From the NCBI GenBank assembly GCA_014925825.1, contig JACGCK010000007.1, positions 124,001-188,000 of the forward strand: a stretch of DNA of 64,000 bases, given 5' to 3'. Shown piece after piece: positions 1-12,794 of this stretch (positions are counted from its first letter, which is position 1; each line of letters begins with the position of its first letter). The notes beneath the pieces were generated by a model, which had not been told where the DNA came from, searched no databases, and saw only the letters and a program-made list of their open reading frames with translations. The translations under genes and the position numbers were made by a program. This DNA comes from Pholiota molesta (Eukaryota > Basidiomycota > Agaricomycetes > Agaricales > Strophariaceae).

Positions 1-65
1 AACTCAACCACCACGGCGTCATCCTCCTTTCCCCCAACCTCCTCCTCCTTCCCGTCCACTCTCCC

Positions 66-3000
66 GTGCCAATGGTCCTATCCTCGATTTTCGGCTTCTC
101 CAGTCGCGCTGGGACCACGAACGCGGACCCCTCCAGGAACGACAGCGACTCGGACAGCGCCGCCTCCACACACACCATGAGCACCGCCCCGCCCACTGGC
201 AAGGACGCACTGTCGCCCACCGCGAGCGACGTCCTCACACCCGCCACCTCCACCTCCCCCTCATCCGCCACCGAGCCCACCTCCCCCTCCAAACCCGACT
301 CCTCCCCAAAACCCGACTCGGCCCCGGAGCCGTCCTTCGCCGCGCGCTTCCCCGCGCCGCCGCCCGTGCAGCACCCGTACACGCCCGCCAACGCGCTCGC
401 GGACCTGCCGTGCGTGCAGCACGCATTGGAGCTGTTCCTGTCGAGCCACATGCTCGAGAGCGAGGCGTACATGCGCGCCGGGGATCCGCGGATGGAGAGA
501 TTGTACTTCGCGACGGGGTTCGGGCTGATCCAGTGTGTGAAGGGGCTGATGAGCTATGAGGATGAGGTGCGTGCCGGGTTTTCTTTGTCTTGGGGTGTTT
601 CGTGGTTCTTTTTCGGGCGTTTGCGTTTACGTTTGCGTTTGCGCTGGTCGTTCCTATCCTATTTCCCTCCTTGCTTTTCGAATTCCGAACCAGCGTGCTG
701 ATTGATACCCACCCACCCTGCACACAGGACCTCCTCGCGGGTATCCAGCACACCAAGCACGGCAACGCCATCGCCGCCGCGCACCGCGCGCGCCCCGCCT
801 TCCTCGGCTCGCGGCTCGCGGGCGCCGTCGTCTCCGCCGTGCACGGCGGCGGCCCCTCCGTCGCCGCCATCGCCGGGATGACGCCCGTGGAGCGCCACGC
901 GGAGCTGGTGTACGCGGAGAGTCTGTTCGAGAAGGCGTTGTTGGGGATCGTGTATTCGGGGGACTGGCTGGCGTTTGTTAAGGAGGCGTGAGTGGTTTCT
1001 TGTTTTTTTTTGGGGGGTTTTGGGTTTGGGGGTTTTTTGGGGGGGGTTGGTTAGAGATGGAGGGTGTTCTGGTCGGAGAGACAGTGGCGAAGCTTGAACG
1101 TGGACGGCGACGTGTCTGAGGCTATTCAGTCACTCTTTCCCCCCTTTCTGGTCGCTGCACCCACAGGCTGTCGACCACAGTGCGGCTCCTGACCTGCGCT
1201 TCCGTTTCGTTCCTTTTTTTTCGGTTTACGTTCTGGCATCATTTTGGTGGAGGTCCTGGCCAAGGCAAGGCTTTACATCGCAGCAGTCAAGGACTCTGTG
1301 CGTGCCCCTCATCCTGCTCCGCATCCGCGTTCCCTCGATCCCTTCATCCTTACCTCCTCCTCCTCCTCCTCCTCCTCCTCCGAACAACCGCTAACACCCC
1401 CTCTCCCTAGCCTCAACATGCGCACCACATTCAGCGTCTACCGCGCGCTCGGCGCGTACCTCGACGCCGCCGACGCCGGCGGGCACGACCCGACCATCGA
1501 CGCGCACTTCCGCTCGGGCGTGCACCTCGGCGTCGGGCTGTCGCACCTCGTGCTGAGCCTGATGCCCGGCAAGCTCGCCGCGCTGGGGGGCTGTTTGGGT
1601 ACCGCGGGGACCGGGGGGTGGGGCTGGCGACGCTGATGAGGGCGGGCGGGTGGGTTGGGGGGAGGAGGAGCCGCGGGTCGGGGCGGGTGAGTTTTGTTCT
1701 TTTTTATTTTTATTTTTTCTCCCCTTTTTTTCCCTTTTTTTTGGGGGTTTTTGGGTTTTGGGTTGGTGGTGGTTGGGTGGGTTGTGCTGACGTACGGTTT
1801 TTTGGACAGCGGAGGAAGGCGTGCGGCGGTCGATCGCGGACATGGCGCTGCTGATCTTCCACCTCGTGCTCTCGAGCTTCACGTTTGAAGGCGTTGATGT
1901 AAGGATGGCGGGCAGGATCGTCAGGTGGAACTTGAAGCGGTACCCGAACGGTGCGTCCCCCTCCTCCCATCCCCTCCATCACCCTCCTCCTTCCATCCTT
2001 CCATTCCTTCGCCGATGCTGACCCCCCGCTCTCCTACCGCAGGCGTGTTCTTCCTGTTCGGCGCAGGCCGCCTGGGGCTGATGCGCTCGCAGCCGACGGA
2101 GGCGATCAAGTACTACACCCAAGCCATGCAGTCGCAGACGCAGTACCGCAACCTGCACCACATCTCGTTCTGGGAGATCGCGATCGCGCACCTCGCGCTG
2201 TGGGACGTGGAGGCGTCGTTGGGGTGCTGGCGGGATCTCGAGCGGGAGGCCACGGTATGTGCTGCATTTGGTCTAGGCAGTTTGTAGATGTACTGAGGTG
2301 TGTTGGGTGTGTGGTTTTGTAGTGGAGCAAGGCGATATACTCGTATGGGATGGCAGTGTGTCTCCTAGAGAGCACAAACACGAGGGACGTGGCGGATGCG
2401 GAGAAGAAGACACGGCGGGACGAGGCCGCGCGCATGATGGAGCGCGTGCCGGGGCTCAGGCAGAAGATCGCCGGGAAGAGCATCCCTATGGAGGTGCGTC
2501 CTTCTCCTTCGCCTTCTCTTCCTCACCCGATATGCATGCGTCGCGTTTTGGCAGTAGCTAACTGGGCCGCGTGTTTTCATGGATATCTAGAAATTCGTCG
2601 CGCGCAAGGCGCGCAAGTTCAGCGCGCAGGGGTGGCTCGTGCTGCCGGCGCTCGAGCTGGCGTACATCTTCCAGGGCATCACGCACGCGCCGCGCGGCGT
2701 CATCGTCCGCCGGATGCTCCCCGAGGTCGACGCGGCGCTGCGCGAGCTCGGTGTCCTGGAGGATGTCGTCGCTGTCGAACACACGGGTGGTGTGAGTGGG
2801 AAAGGGAAAGAGAGTAGTAGCAGCGAGAAGGTGCGGGTGAAGACGCCCGAGAAGGAGTGGAGGGCGCGAGAGAAGGGGTATCACGGCGGCAAGGGGTACT
2901 GGGACGATTATTGTCTGGTGATGTTCCTGAGGGGCGTGTGCATGCGCTATGTTGCGTATCCGGTGCGTTTCGCCCCCCTTGCGCTGTGCCGCATATCCGA

Positions 3001-3617
3001 GCTGATGCACCTCTTTTCCTCTCTTTTTTTTCATTGCTGGATCTGCCATTGCGTGCCAATTTGGTCTTCTTTTTTTTGTGTCGCTACGATTGTGCTGATG
3101 CGTAGGACCCTGATGCGGAGCTGGACCCTGCTGACGACGCGAGCACGGCGACTGCTATCCCCCAGGCACACGCCGCGCGCGCGGCGGAGCTCGCTTTCCA
3201 GGCTGTCTTTGAGTACGGCCCTAAGATCGAGCTCGACCACCATCTGGTATACCACGCCCGTACGTCCTCCCCCTCCTCCCCTTTCCAAAATTTCCACCCA
3301 GCTCAACTTACTTTATCCTCGTACGTACAGACTACGAATACGGCCGCCTCCTCGCCAATCTCCCCCCCGAATCCATCGCATCCGCCCCCCCGCTCTCGCG
3401 TACGCATAGCACGGCGTCGTCGGGCCACGATGCGCACACGCAGCACATGCATACGGCGGCGGAGAAGGCCGCGCTGGCGCAGTTCGAGCTGATCCTGAGC
3501 GGGCGCTACCTCGAGGTCGGGCCGAGCGGGCGGAAGGGGAAGTACAGCATGGAGAACGCGCTGGAGATGCGCACGCATGCGGCTGTTGCTGTGCTGGGGA
3601 AGGGCGGGCGGCTGTAG
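66..3617 (+). CDS. IML2: IML2/TTC39-family outer-membrane/inclusion-clearance protein, two apparent frameshifts
   Basis: Nine exons can be joined: 66-566, 728-987, 1411-1686, 1810-1950, 2043-2254, 2323-2493, 2591-2962, 3106-3259 and 3331-3617. This gives about 790 residues, usual for the fungal family. After a disordered Ser/Pro-rich N-terminus the conserved TTC39 core begins (CVQHALELFLSSHMLESEAY). Family landmarks are FVKEALNMRTTFSVYR, IADMALLIFHLVLSSFTFEG, GVFFLFGAGRLGLMRSQP and YRNLHHISFWEIAIAHLALW; the last lies in TPR-like helices. The yeast homologue is an outer mitochondrial membrane/lipid-droplet protein that helps clear inclusion bodies. The reading frame fails twice inside exon 3, at the six-G runs 1585-1590 and 1657-1662. 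One extra G in each restores the family sequence into exon 4, so I suspect sequence errors. The start could be codon 66 or 69. Intron 2 (988-1410) is unusually long. Confidence 0.88.
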
Positions 3618-4348
3618 AGTGCAATCCGCACTGAACTTGGAAGGCCGTGCGTTTCGGTGAAGAGTTTTGCGATGCGATGAAGCGCGGCGTGCGGGTGGAG
3701 GATCTTGGGGTGTGCGATGCGTTTGTGGTGCTGTGGACTCGTGCTTGTTGTTTATCTGTTTTATATCTATACATCTATATATCTAGTGTTGACATACCTA
3801 TCTCTTTGTTCATTGTGTAGACAGTGTTTTGTGTTTGCCATACCCGTATTTTTAACCATTTTTTGCTGAGTTGTGAAAATAAAGCCTCATCGCGTCCTCT
3901 GAAGTCGGTTTAAAACATCGACTCTGGAGGCCATGAAGCTCTCAACTTATTGACTTCTAAAGGACGCATATCAAAATTTACAATTTATTGTGCAAACACC
4001 AGTTCTGAACGTTCTGAACGTTGAACGTTTGAACCTTATTATACCTCACGTTAATGTGACCGCCCACCTGGCTCCAACTTCCAGCAGGTCCTCCGACTAC
4101 GAAATTCTTTTTGTGTCCCTCATTGACATCTGCTCTACGATCCAGACTTGCTAACATTCCTTACCACAGGTAAAGCTAGTTAAATTCATTTCCAGTCGTG
4201 TTGTTCTTCATACTCTCACAACTAAAGCACAAGGCATTGTAATATTCATGTATTACTTTAAAGCAAGGTGCCAGCAAATTACGAGTCCAAAATGTGTTAC
4301 TGTATAGCGTTAATTCAAAGATATCTAATCAATGCGGTGCCGTCAAGT
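3618..4348. other. Intergenic, convergent 3' regions
   Basis: This holds the 3' ends of the convergent IML2 (+) and Old Yellow Enzyme (-) genes. The sequence turns AT-rich after 3700. I see no further gene, RNA or repeat. Confidence 0.5.
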
Positions 4349-5619
4349 CTACGCTTGGACTTTGACATCCGAAGCGAAGGGGTAGTCAGTGTAACCATGT
4401 TCGGTGTTTGGGAGATGACCAGAGGTATAAAAGGTATCCGTCTCAAATGGAGTGAGAGGGATGTCCTTCAGCAAGCGAGTTGGGAGATCAGGCTGTGAAG
4501 CGAAACGATAAGAATTAGCATGCGCCATATCAAAGGAAGGGAAAACAGCTACGTACGTTGGAGATGTAATCTTTTCCAAACGCGATGAGGTCGCCCTTCG
4601 AGTTCGCGCGCTCGATTGCGGTTTCTCTCGTGTAGCCCTGACAAGTGATAAATGGCCTGGGCGCCCAGATGTCGCGGACGAAGTCGTTCGATTCGGCCGT
4701 TCCGGGAACTTCAGGTTCGACGGCGTGCAAGTACGCCAGATTTGGGTGAGAGGCAGCGACGTTGCTGACAAAATGGGTGAATTGAGGGATGGGATCCGCC
4801 ATATGCATGCCTTGCATTGAAGAGTATTTAGTCAATGCCATATCGCATTTGTTAGAGGTAAGGCGTACTTTGGAAGGTACTCCAAGGGCTAAGACGGATG
4901 GCAGTCCTCTCTGGGCCGATGGCCTTGACTACAGCGTCGACGATTTCCAAGGGGAACTTGCTGCGCGCCTCGATGCTGCCGCCGTACGCGTCTGTGCGCT
5001 TGTTGCTGACGTCCTGGAGGAACTGGTCGGGTAAGTAGCCGTTGGCGCAGTGGATCTCCACTCCATCAAAGCCTGCGCCCTCTACCGCGTTTTTAGCGGC
5101 CTGGGCGTAGGTCTGGATGTACTCCTGGATTTCGGAGATGGTCAATGGCCTTGGCGCGTGGTCCCCCTCTTTAATGGGGATGTTGGAGGAAGAAACTATG
5201 TCGTAGCCGTCTTCTTTGAGAAGATGGGGCTTTGCAGCTCGTCCGAGAGCCCATAGTTGCAGATAGATGAAGGAGCCCTTGGCATGGACGCTATCCGTGA
5301 CCTATCAATAAGTCGTTAGATTAGACGATCCGCTATTCATATAATGCTGAATTACCTTTTTCCATGCAGAAATTTGGGCTTCGCTCCAGATACCGGGGAC
5401 GTTGTCGTAGCCACCCGCTTGAGGAGAGATGAAGGTTGCCTCTGTTATCAACAGGGTACCTGGGCTGCTTCCTCGCTGGGTGTAGTAAGTCGTCATCCAC
5501 GGTGTCGGAACATGTTCTTTCTGAGTTCCTCTGTATCGTGTCAACGGAGCGAGGATAACTCTATGTTGAAGGGTGTTGATTCCGACTTTGATAGGCTGAA
5601 AGAGGCTCGGCGTCGACAT
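4349..5619 (-). CDS. Old Yellow Enzyme-type NADH:flavin oxidoreductase
   Basis: Four exons on the minus strand: 5356-5619, 4869-5301, 4557-4810 and 4349-4492. They encode 364 residues with no frame break, the normal OYE length. The protein is an FMN-dependent TIM-barrel ene-reductase that reduces activated C=C bonds of enals, enones and nitro-olefins with NAD(P)H. Visible landmarks are the N-terminal barrel strand LAPLTRYRG, the substrate-binding His and Asn in GVEIHCANGYLPDQFLQ, the AYGGSIE turn and RLSPWSTFQ. The C-terminal FMN-phosphate region follows (ITCQGYTRETA and IAFGKDYISNPDLPTRL). All introns are 54-64 nt with GT..AG ends. The natural substrate in fungi is usually unknown. It is not in an obvious metabolic cluster here. 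Confidence 0.93.
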
Positions 5620-7583
5620 CGTTTAAGAAAGATGAGATATCTGTTAAAGTTTTGGAGCTTCAAGTGAGTGAAAGAGATAAGAGTGTGTGAGGAATCTACT
5701 CTGATGAAACCGAACCTAACTTTATACTTTCCCGCTACATCTTGGAAAATGACTCTACACTCCGTGATTTCATGATTCTGACTGATATTCTCGTTACCGT
5801 GGCCGTAGGTAGGATGAATGATGCAATAGGCTTAGCCGAGGTGTGATCATGTCGCGCTATATGTCGCACCATGGGGTTCAGGACACGTCGGGTACACGTC
5901 AAAAGATGCTGACTGAGACTCTTCATACCGTGGTTCCACGAGAGTTCACGCGCGTTCAAGCTTCTCGGAAAAATATCTTTGTCAGAAAAGCTGACGGAGC
6001 AAAAGCTGGACACGAATTATCTTGCTCAGCGAGCGGCGTCGGTCGGCGATTGATTAAGTAGATTCCGACGTTATAAGTGGCAAGTGCGCTACTCAGGCTG
6101 CAAGGGATATACGGACTTGCTCTTTCCGAGTAGTGCTGTGCTTTGACGTCCTCCGATATGATGTCGTGAGCTGAATATCTTAGCAGGTATGCAAGTTTTT
6201 GGCAAATTTATATTCTTATCGCTCATGTTTCAACAATAGGTGATGAAAAACTTCTGATAATTGCAAGAGGCGTGTCTGGAACATACAATTGGAAGTGGTG
6301 GACAGCATCCCCAAACGAGTCTCGGTCTTGATACACTGCTATATTTTGCGATAATGCCCCGGTAGAGGTGAGTCAACAGATGTCTGCAGAGCAAGCCGTA
6401 AAGATGATGTATTACCACCGGGGAAAATAGGTGGAAGAGGAAGAGAAACACAAACTGCTGCACTGTTAGGTATCCGCCATTGCCTACAAAATGGAGCTTT
6501 CTCGCTGTGGTGTATGGAAAAATTGAAATCATTGCAATTCAGGCCCTATTTTCAAACGCTGATCTTTAATGTCGCGACATGAATCTCAAAAAGAAGCTCG
6601 TCGCAGCGCCCATAGTAGTGTGTGTTGGCCACGAACTTACCAATGCATGCGGTGTAACCTGGGTTAGACAGAACCTACATTGACAGAACGAAGTAAATGA
6701 AGCACTCTTTTTCTTACTAGCAGAGTTAGAGATTGCCGTCAAGATCATGATGTATACATTGTGATATACGCTCATTGAGCGCCCGTATAAGTGGGACCAT
6801 TTCTCTGTGCTCCAAAATAGCTCGATATTTGAGGATAAATTGCAGTTCCGGAGTCACAGTACGATGGGTCCTATTCCCTTCCTTTTTCCGTAGTGCGCAC
6901 TGATAAATTTCACCTTGGATAGTGTTCGGCACGCATTTTAATTTTTGGGAGCTCGCTATCTCAAACCTGGACCTAAAACAGAGTTGGGGACACCTTAAGC
7001 TCAGTTCAACCTTGATGAATCACTGAGTTGCGACGCTTCGCATGGCTTCTGTTACAAGTTGCAACTTGGCCCAATGGCCGCAACTGGCATAGAAGTTTGA
7101 TAGAAGTTTTAGAACGACTGGGCACGTCCAGGATGATTTCTAGAGTTGTAGCATGTAAAAATTGGCAAAAACAGATATTTATCGGATTCTAGAGAAAAGA
7201 TCTATTCGGGTTGACTCGTTACTCGATTATGTGGGGGAAAGTTGGGGAAGGTTCCGTTGAGGCCAAGCTGAGGCAGTGCTTCGGTGCCGAATTTGCCGAC
7301 TCGGCAACTCGAAGTGAACTTGTGTGCTGGATAGAAGTTGCGTAGAAAGAAAGGTGGAAACAAAGAATTTCTGCAAGTCTTACATTTTTTTTGAGCAGGA
7401 TTCCATTGGACAGTTATGAAGAAACATTTGAATTTGAAATTGCTGTATAATTTGCAGCAACTGTACCCGGCGCGGGTGGGGTTTCGCTGCGTTGTTTGTG
7501 CATGTTACGGCCTGAAGCCAATGAGGTTTGTTGGCGGTCTTGCAGAATTTCGGATTCTGGTTTTCAGTCTTTCACCTACTGCG
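5620..7583. other. Intergenic, no gene seen
   Basis: About 2 kb between the divergent OYE gene and the 7584 gene. The short open frames here are AT-biased and lack plausible splice structure or recognisable domains. I find no tRNA-like fold or repeat. Confidence 0.4.
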
Positions 7584-10500
7584 ATGGCGTCCAAGGCGAA
7601 AGCCAAAGCGCTGGCCGATGACTTCGATGACGACGAAGTCGCCTCGATGCTTGAGCTCGATACCCCCGTCCCCCCTGACCCCGAGCAGTGGGTCCGTGAC
7701 GAGAACGGCGACCTTGACTGGGCCTATACCTCCCGCACCGTGCGCAAACTGAGCCACGACGCGCTGCTCACCCACCTCTGGGAGAAGTCCTTCTCGATCC
7801 CTCCGCGCGAATACAATCCCTCTGCACCGTTTGTCTGGGTCAAGCTGCACTCTGGGGACACCGTCAGGCTGCCCCACGGATACCGTTTGCCATTGATGTT
7901 TGTTGCCAAATACCGATGGGAGATGACTCTCGCCAAAGTCCGAAATGAGCGCCTGTGGAAACAGGAGAGGGCAAACATCTTCCACTTATCTCGCCTGTGC
8001 GAGAATCTCTTCCGGCGGGCGCAGGCTAAGGCATCGCGAGGGGGAATGGAGAAGGGGTGGCGTTGTGTAATGTTCGACAGGCTGCTCGCTAGATTTTACA
8101 AACACTGGTCCCGCAATGATCCTGAAGGTGGAAAAGGCTTTCTGAAGACTCATGGTTCGAAAGAGTATGACAGAGATGTGCTCAAACACGGTCCGTGTCT
8201 ATAACGTTCACATTTACGCGACTTTGCTAATACATTTTCTACTTCCACAGATTGGAAACGGTGGTGTCTCCGTGGTCTTAACGGCGTTCAAATGATTGAA
8301 GAAGAAGTCACCCATGGAATAACTATCGAGAATTTCCGAAAGGGCCTCAGGAAGACCGACGATGGCGTGTGGATGCTAGACGATCGGCCTTTGCTTCACA
8401 TTACCGACGAAGAGCCCCAGGCGTACAGCTCATCATCGGACCTCACAGACTTCAGCTTTGGAGACGGCAACCCTAGTGACGATGAGGGTGAGGGCGACGA
8501 AGTACCCGACGAAGCACCCAGCGACGTACCCAACGACGATTTCGCGATGCAGACCGACACGCCCGCTGACGCCCATTCCAAGCGCCCGCGAGACCTCCCC
8601 GTGGACGAAGACGAAATCGAGCGCGAGACAAAACGCACTCGGATCGAAAACCATCTTGAAGCGGAAGAAGTTGTAGAGTCCCCTCGCAGCGACCGTCCAA
8701 GGCGTATTGGCCGTCTGACCCGCACTCTCGCTGCGATGGCCCGCAACCCAGTATGGGCAAATTCAGGTAGACTGGCTTTTCCATCGACATCCCAGGATCC
8801 CTCTGAATTAAATCCCGCCACCCCCGCACTTGCAGACTCTGAACCCGGTCCCTCCGGGACGACCTCCACGGCCCTGTACCGCCTCTCCCTCCACCGATGT
8901 CAACGCAGTCCAGCCAGAAAATGCCTTCCAGGAAGCTCCTCCGGACCTATCCTCATTGGCCACAGTTGACCCCTCCTTGCTCGTTGCGAGTACGAAGAGA
9001 GTCGGCACGCGTCACAAGATCGCGAGGACGAAGAAGGCTCATCCCGCCTCGAGGTACGTTACTTCTCTCATTCGCACTCCCAAACTTACGAAACTATCAT
9101 CTTTTGCCCCACCCTCCCCTTATCCCTCAATATACCTACTGTTCCATTTTCTTCCACGTAGCCCATATACATTCCCACACCCTCTTTCTTCACATCAACC
9201 CGCGCGACAAGTACCCATGGCCCCCCGCCCTCGGCGTGGACGAGCCCCGCTCGCACAGCGAGACCCGCATGTTCCAAGAATGCACGGCCCCTGACACGTG
9301 GGACCTCGACGACGGCAGCATCGCGTGGCGGGCCGCGGGGACGCTCGCGTGGAGCGACGAGAAGGTCTGGCGCGCAGCGGCGCGGGCGGCTACCTCCGAG
9401 GAGGCGCTGCGGCTGGCGCAGGCGGCGGCGTCCACGGCAGGCCGTCGCGCGCGGCCTCGATGCGGAGCCGCCAGCTGACCAAGGCGGCGTCGCGGAATCC
9501 GCTGTCTGGGAGGTCGCTGCAGCGCATGGCGCAGCGGGGGAAGGCGCGCGAGCGGGAAAAGGAGAAGGGAAAGAAAAGGAGAAAGAGAAGGAGAAAGAGA
9601 AGGAAAGGGAAAGGGGAAGGAGAGGGAGAAGGAACAGGGGGCCATGGAGAGCGCGAGCGCGGTGCGGGCCCGCTACCATGTTGCGCGTGTGTCCTCGCGC
9701 GCGTACCCGAGCCGCTTCAGGCCGTCGCCTGCCGCTCGCAGAGCTCGCTCAGCTCGCTGTCGACCCCGACCGCGAAGCGGGTGGAGACCCCGACCCCTGG
9801 CCGCCATCAGCTGGCGCGGCGCGGAACACGATGGCCCTCGACACCGGATGGTGGGGGCGGACGACGCCCCCAGGGCGCGGTCCACGCCAAGGCCCTCGAG
9901 CTCCTCGTCAACCTGCTGGACGTGAAGCAGGTGCTGGAGAGTCGCTTCGCCGCTGGCGCTGGTGCCACCGGCGTCGACGCTGCGTCCTCGTCCGCTGGTG
10001 ACGCCGCGGAAAGGGGGCGGCGGCTGAGCGGGCGCGGGAGGAGAAAGCGGCTTTGGACGACCGTCTCCAGGAGTTCGAGGACCGGTTTACGACGATGAAG
10101 GAGGAGCTCACTGGGATTGTGGGGCGGCTCAGGTGCTGAGGCCGAGGCGGAGAGGCTCCCGAGAGACTGGTTGCACTTCGGCAGGAGGAGGAAGAGGGAG
10201 AGAGGAGGAAGAGTTGCCGGTGGATATTTGGGAAGATTACCTCCGACATCCGGTTGTAGACGGGGGGTTTGAAAACGAGTCGGAGGTGGAGTTTGAGAAC
10301 GAGGAGGTTGGCGTCGAGCAGGAGATAGAGACGGAGGTGCCAGACGAGGAGCCAGATGTCGAACTCGAGACCCCAGCAGCGGGCGAAGATGCTGATGCAC
10401 AAATCGATGTACCAGGCGAAGCTGATGCAATACGATGGAGAAACCAGCCGAGCAAGAGATGGACGACCCTCAAGAGAACGAGAAAGACAAGGAGGACGAA

Positions 10501-11819
10501 AGCGACGAGGACGTAGAGATGGACGAAGCTGTCGGTGTCACTGCGATGAGACTACGAGTGCCGTCATTGTCGAGCCCCACCACAGCGAACGTATGGCGAA
10601 ATTTCTATTCAGACAGATCGATCGAAGAGACACCACCACCACCGGCCGAAAACGAGGTCCAGCAGAACCACAGCCTGAAGAATCCTCTGCAGATGAAGTC
10701 GCCCCTGTGAAGCTGGCGCAACCCGAAGACGCTCAGGCGGCGACACTCGAGAGACCCAGGTGCCGGTGCAAACACAGGCGACGCCAACGCCTTCCGAACA
10801 TAGCACCCCGCGGGTTCCGCTGCGCACAGTGGATCCGAACCACCAGGACGCTCACCAGCATGACTCGTCCGAGCCCGACACAGATATCACTATGGTCAAT
10901 GCTACAACTTCTTCCTCCTCCATCTCCTCATCGACGCTGATGAAAGAGGATCCTCTCCCTCTCGATCCGCGTACGAGGGAGATTTCATCGAATCTCACTT
11001 GCTGGTCGACAGCCTGGTCTCGGCGAAGATGCTGGCCGTGATGGAGAACATGGTGAAAACACGCGTCGCGGAGAAGGACGGCGATGCTGGAAAGGAGAAG
11101 GAGGCGATAAAGGAAGGTTCTATGACCTCTTCATCCACCGACGTCCCATGTGAAGGCATTGCCCCATCTCTATCTCACCCTCTCCTCAGAGATTCCGTCG
11201 CCCTCGCCCAATCTCCTGATTCGTACGCCGTCGCGCAGCTCCTTGAAGAAGTGCGGAATATGCAGAAGCAATCGCAGCTGCGGGAACAACGAGAGAAGGA
11301 AGAGCTTCAAGCGATGCGCGAGCTGCACTCGGCCGAGGTCGACGCACTCCGGCGGCGCCTCTCCTATCTGGAGACGCAGAACCGACACAGCGATACGAGT
11401 AACGTGGCCCAGCCAACCGCGTCCTCGAGCATGTTACCGCTTACCCCCCACATGCAGCCCACGCAGACAGCAGCTACCTTCCACACCCGCAACTGCATCC
11501 GCACTCACCACACCCGCACGCTCAGGGGCCACCCCGGGATGGGGACGTGGATACGGAGAATAGCTGGCAGTCGCGCCAGCAACGGTACAGTTCTGTACCG
11601 TACCAGTATCCCACTGCGAACGGGAACGGGCATGGTGCGCAGTCCAGTGCTTCGCCTGTGGAACCGGAGCCGCCCGCGAAGGAGCCCCCTGTGCGCATCT
11701 ACACTGATCGGAGCTTTACGTTCAGGATGCCTGGGAAGGACCGCGATGACGAGGTTCCATTGCCGATCAAGAGCCAGAGGAAACAATACATGGTGTTTCC
11801 GAGAGCGCAGTATGGTTGA
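7584..11819 (+). CDS. Large hypothetical protein with acidic, disordered and coiled-coil regions; many frame breaks
   Basis: I do not recognise this protein. Exon 1 is 7584-8190 and exon 2 starts at 8251, separated by a clean 60-nt intron. The N-terminal ~200 residues look globular (WVRDENGDLDWAYTSRTVRK, FKSIPP-like basic stretches, many Trp/Arg). From ~8400 an acidic Ser/Asp/Glu-rich segment follows. A folded-looking piece after an intron at 9054-9161 contains KYPWPPALGVDEPRS. Then come Lys/Glu repeats, a coiled coil (KAALDDRLQEFEDRFTTMKE), a second acidic region, another coiled coil (REKEELQAMRELHSAEVDAL) and a basic C-terminus ending at 11819. All pieces run on the plus strand, but the frame changes near 8870, 9450, 10015, 10135, 10430, 10670, 10760, 10980 and 11520. 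All but the first need one missing base. I treat it as one gene with sequence errors; two adjacent genes cannot be excluded. Confidence 0.55.
9539..9640 (+). repeat. Purine-only GGAGAA/GAAAGA tract
   Basis: About 100 bases of nearly uninterrupted A/G, mostly GAGAAG and GAAAGA units, inside the large hypothetical gene. It encodes Lys/Glu/Arg-rich repeats in every frame, so the true frame cannot be chosen by eye. Confidence 0.8.
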
Positions 11820-12618
11820 GTGGACATTAGTATGCACTCACGAATTAACATAACACCCTCCTCAACTCTATATTCCTGTGAGATCTCCACGCGACGTCCA
11901 TGGGGTTGTTTATATACTGAGTTGATTAATACTCGCATTTTTTTTCTTTTGATTCGCTGTACCACCACTATTTGTGAATGTTGACACATGAACTACGCAC
12001 ATGTATTAGTGACACGTTTCATGACATGTTCATTCTCGTTTTTTTCGAATACTATCTTATTTTAAACTTAGAGATTCATCTAGCTAATGAATTGTTGTTC
12101 TGGTTGCCGCTGTACATAGTATTTAATGCAGATGATTCGTTAATTAGTTTTTCACTTGAATGGCGAAGCACCAAACGTAGTACCAAACTGCAGGCCTGCT
12201 TCAAAGAACTTGACTCCAAGTTTGAACGCTTCGAATAACCATGACTTCAACATCCGGCACACACCAAAAAAAACTCTTCAAGGATCATTCGATCATTTAT
12301 TTTGGGCGTTTAATAACTCTTGACGGCGTTGTCGAGACGCAGGTTTATTCTGTCAATGAAACGTCGCCTCAGCACATAAGCGGCGACGGAGAAGCTACCA
12401 ACTATTCATTTCTTGGCAAGGATGCTCTTCCGAAGGGCATCATACACTCGTTGTGAATATCACTGATATCCTGAATCAAATGTTTATCTTCGATTACCTT
12501 GCTAGCACTTGTGTTCTTGGGCGGGGCCATTAATTGGAGTCGACAGAAAGCACTTACACAATTGTAATCTCGCCGTCCTGGACTGGGATTTATTTACATG
12601 GGTAAGGCCACCTGCTAA
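11820..12618. other. Intergenic, no gene seen
   Basis: AT-rich spacer after the large hypothetical gene. A 71-codon open frame at 12241-12456 has no recognisable features and I do not call it. Confidence 0.4.
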
Positions 12619-12633
12619 GATAAGATAAGATAA
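12619..12633 (+). promoter_or_regulatory. Three tandem GATA sites
   Basis: The sequence GATAAGATAAGATAA lies about 160 bp upstream of the start codon at 12795. HGATAR is the recognition site of fungal GATA factors (nitrogen, iron and light regulators). Three head-to-tail copies suggest GATA-factor control of the next gene; this is inference. Confidence 0.5.
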
Positions 12634-12794
12634 CGAGGATAGAAGCTTGAAGGACATTGACAGTTCACGTGATCTTACATCACTGTCCGTGCGGGGAAGC
12701 TTCTGAGCGATCTCGACTGGTCGAAGTCGTATTTAGCCCTTTTATCAGCGCTCTCACCGTCACTGTAACCAACCGCCCATCACCTACGATACCA

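Noticed and set aside
1180..1410. Possible extra exon inside the long IML2 intron 2 (EVLAKARLYIAAVKDS)
   Set aside because: Direct splicing of 987 to 1411 gives the family sequence FVKEALNMRTTFSVYR without a gap, as in animal TTC39 proteins.
8830..11853. Programmed ribosomal frameshifting in the large hypothetical gene
   Set aside because: Too many shifts in one gene, no shared slippery heptamer, and the same one-base pattern occurs in unrelated genes such as IML2.
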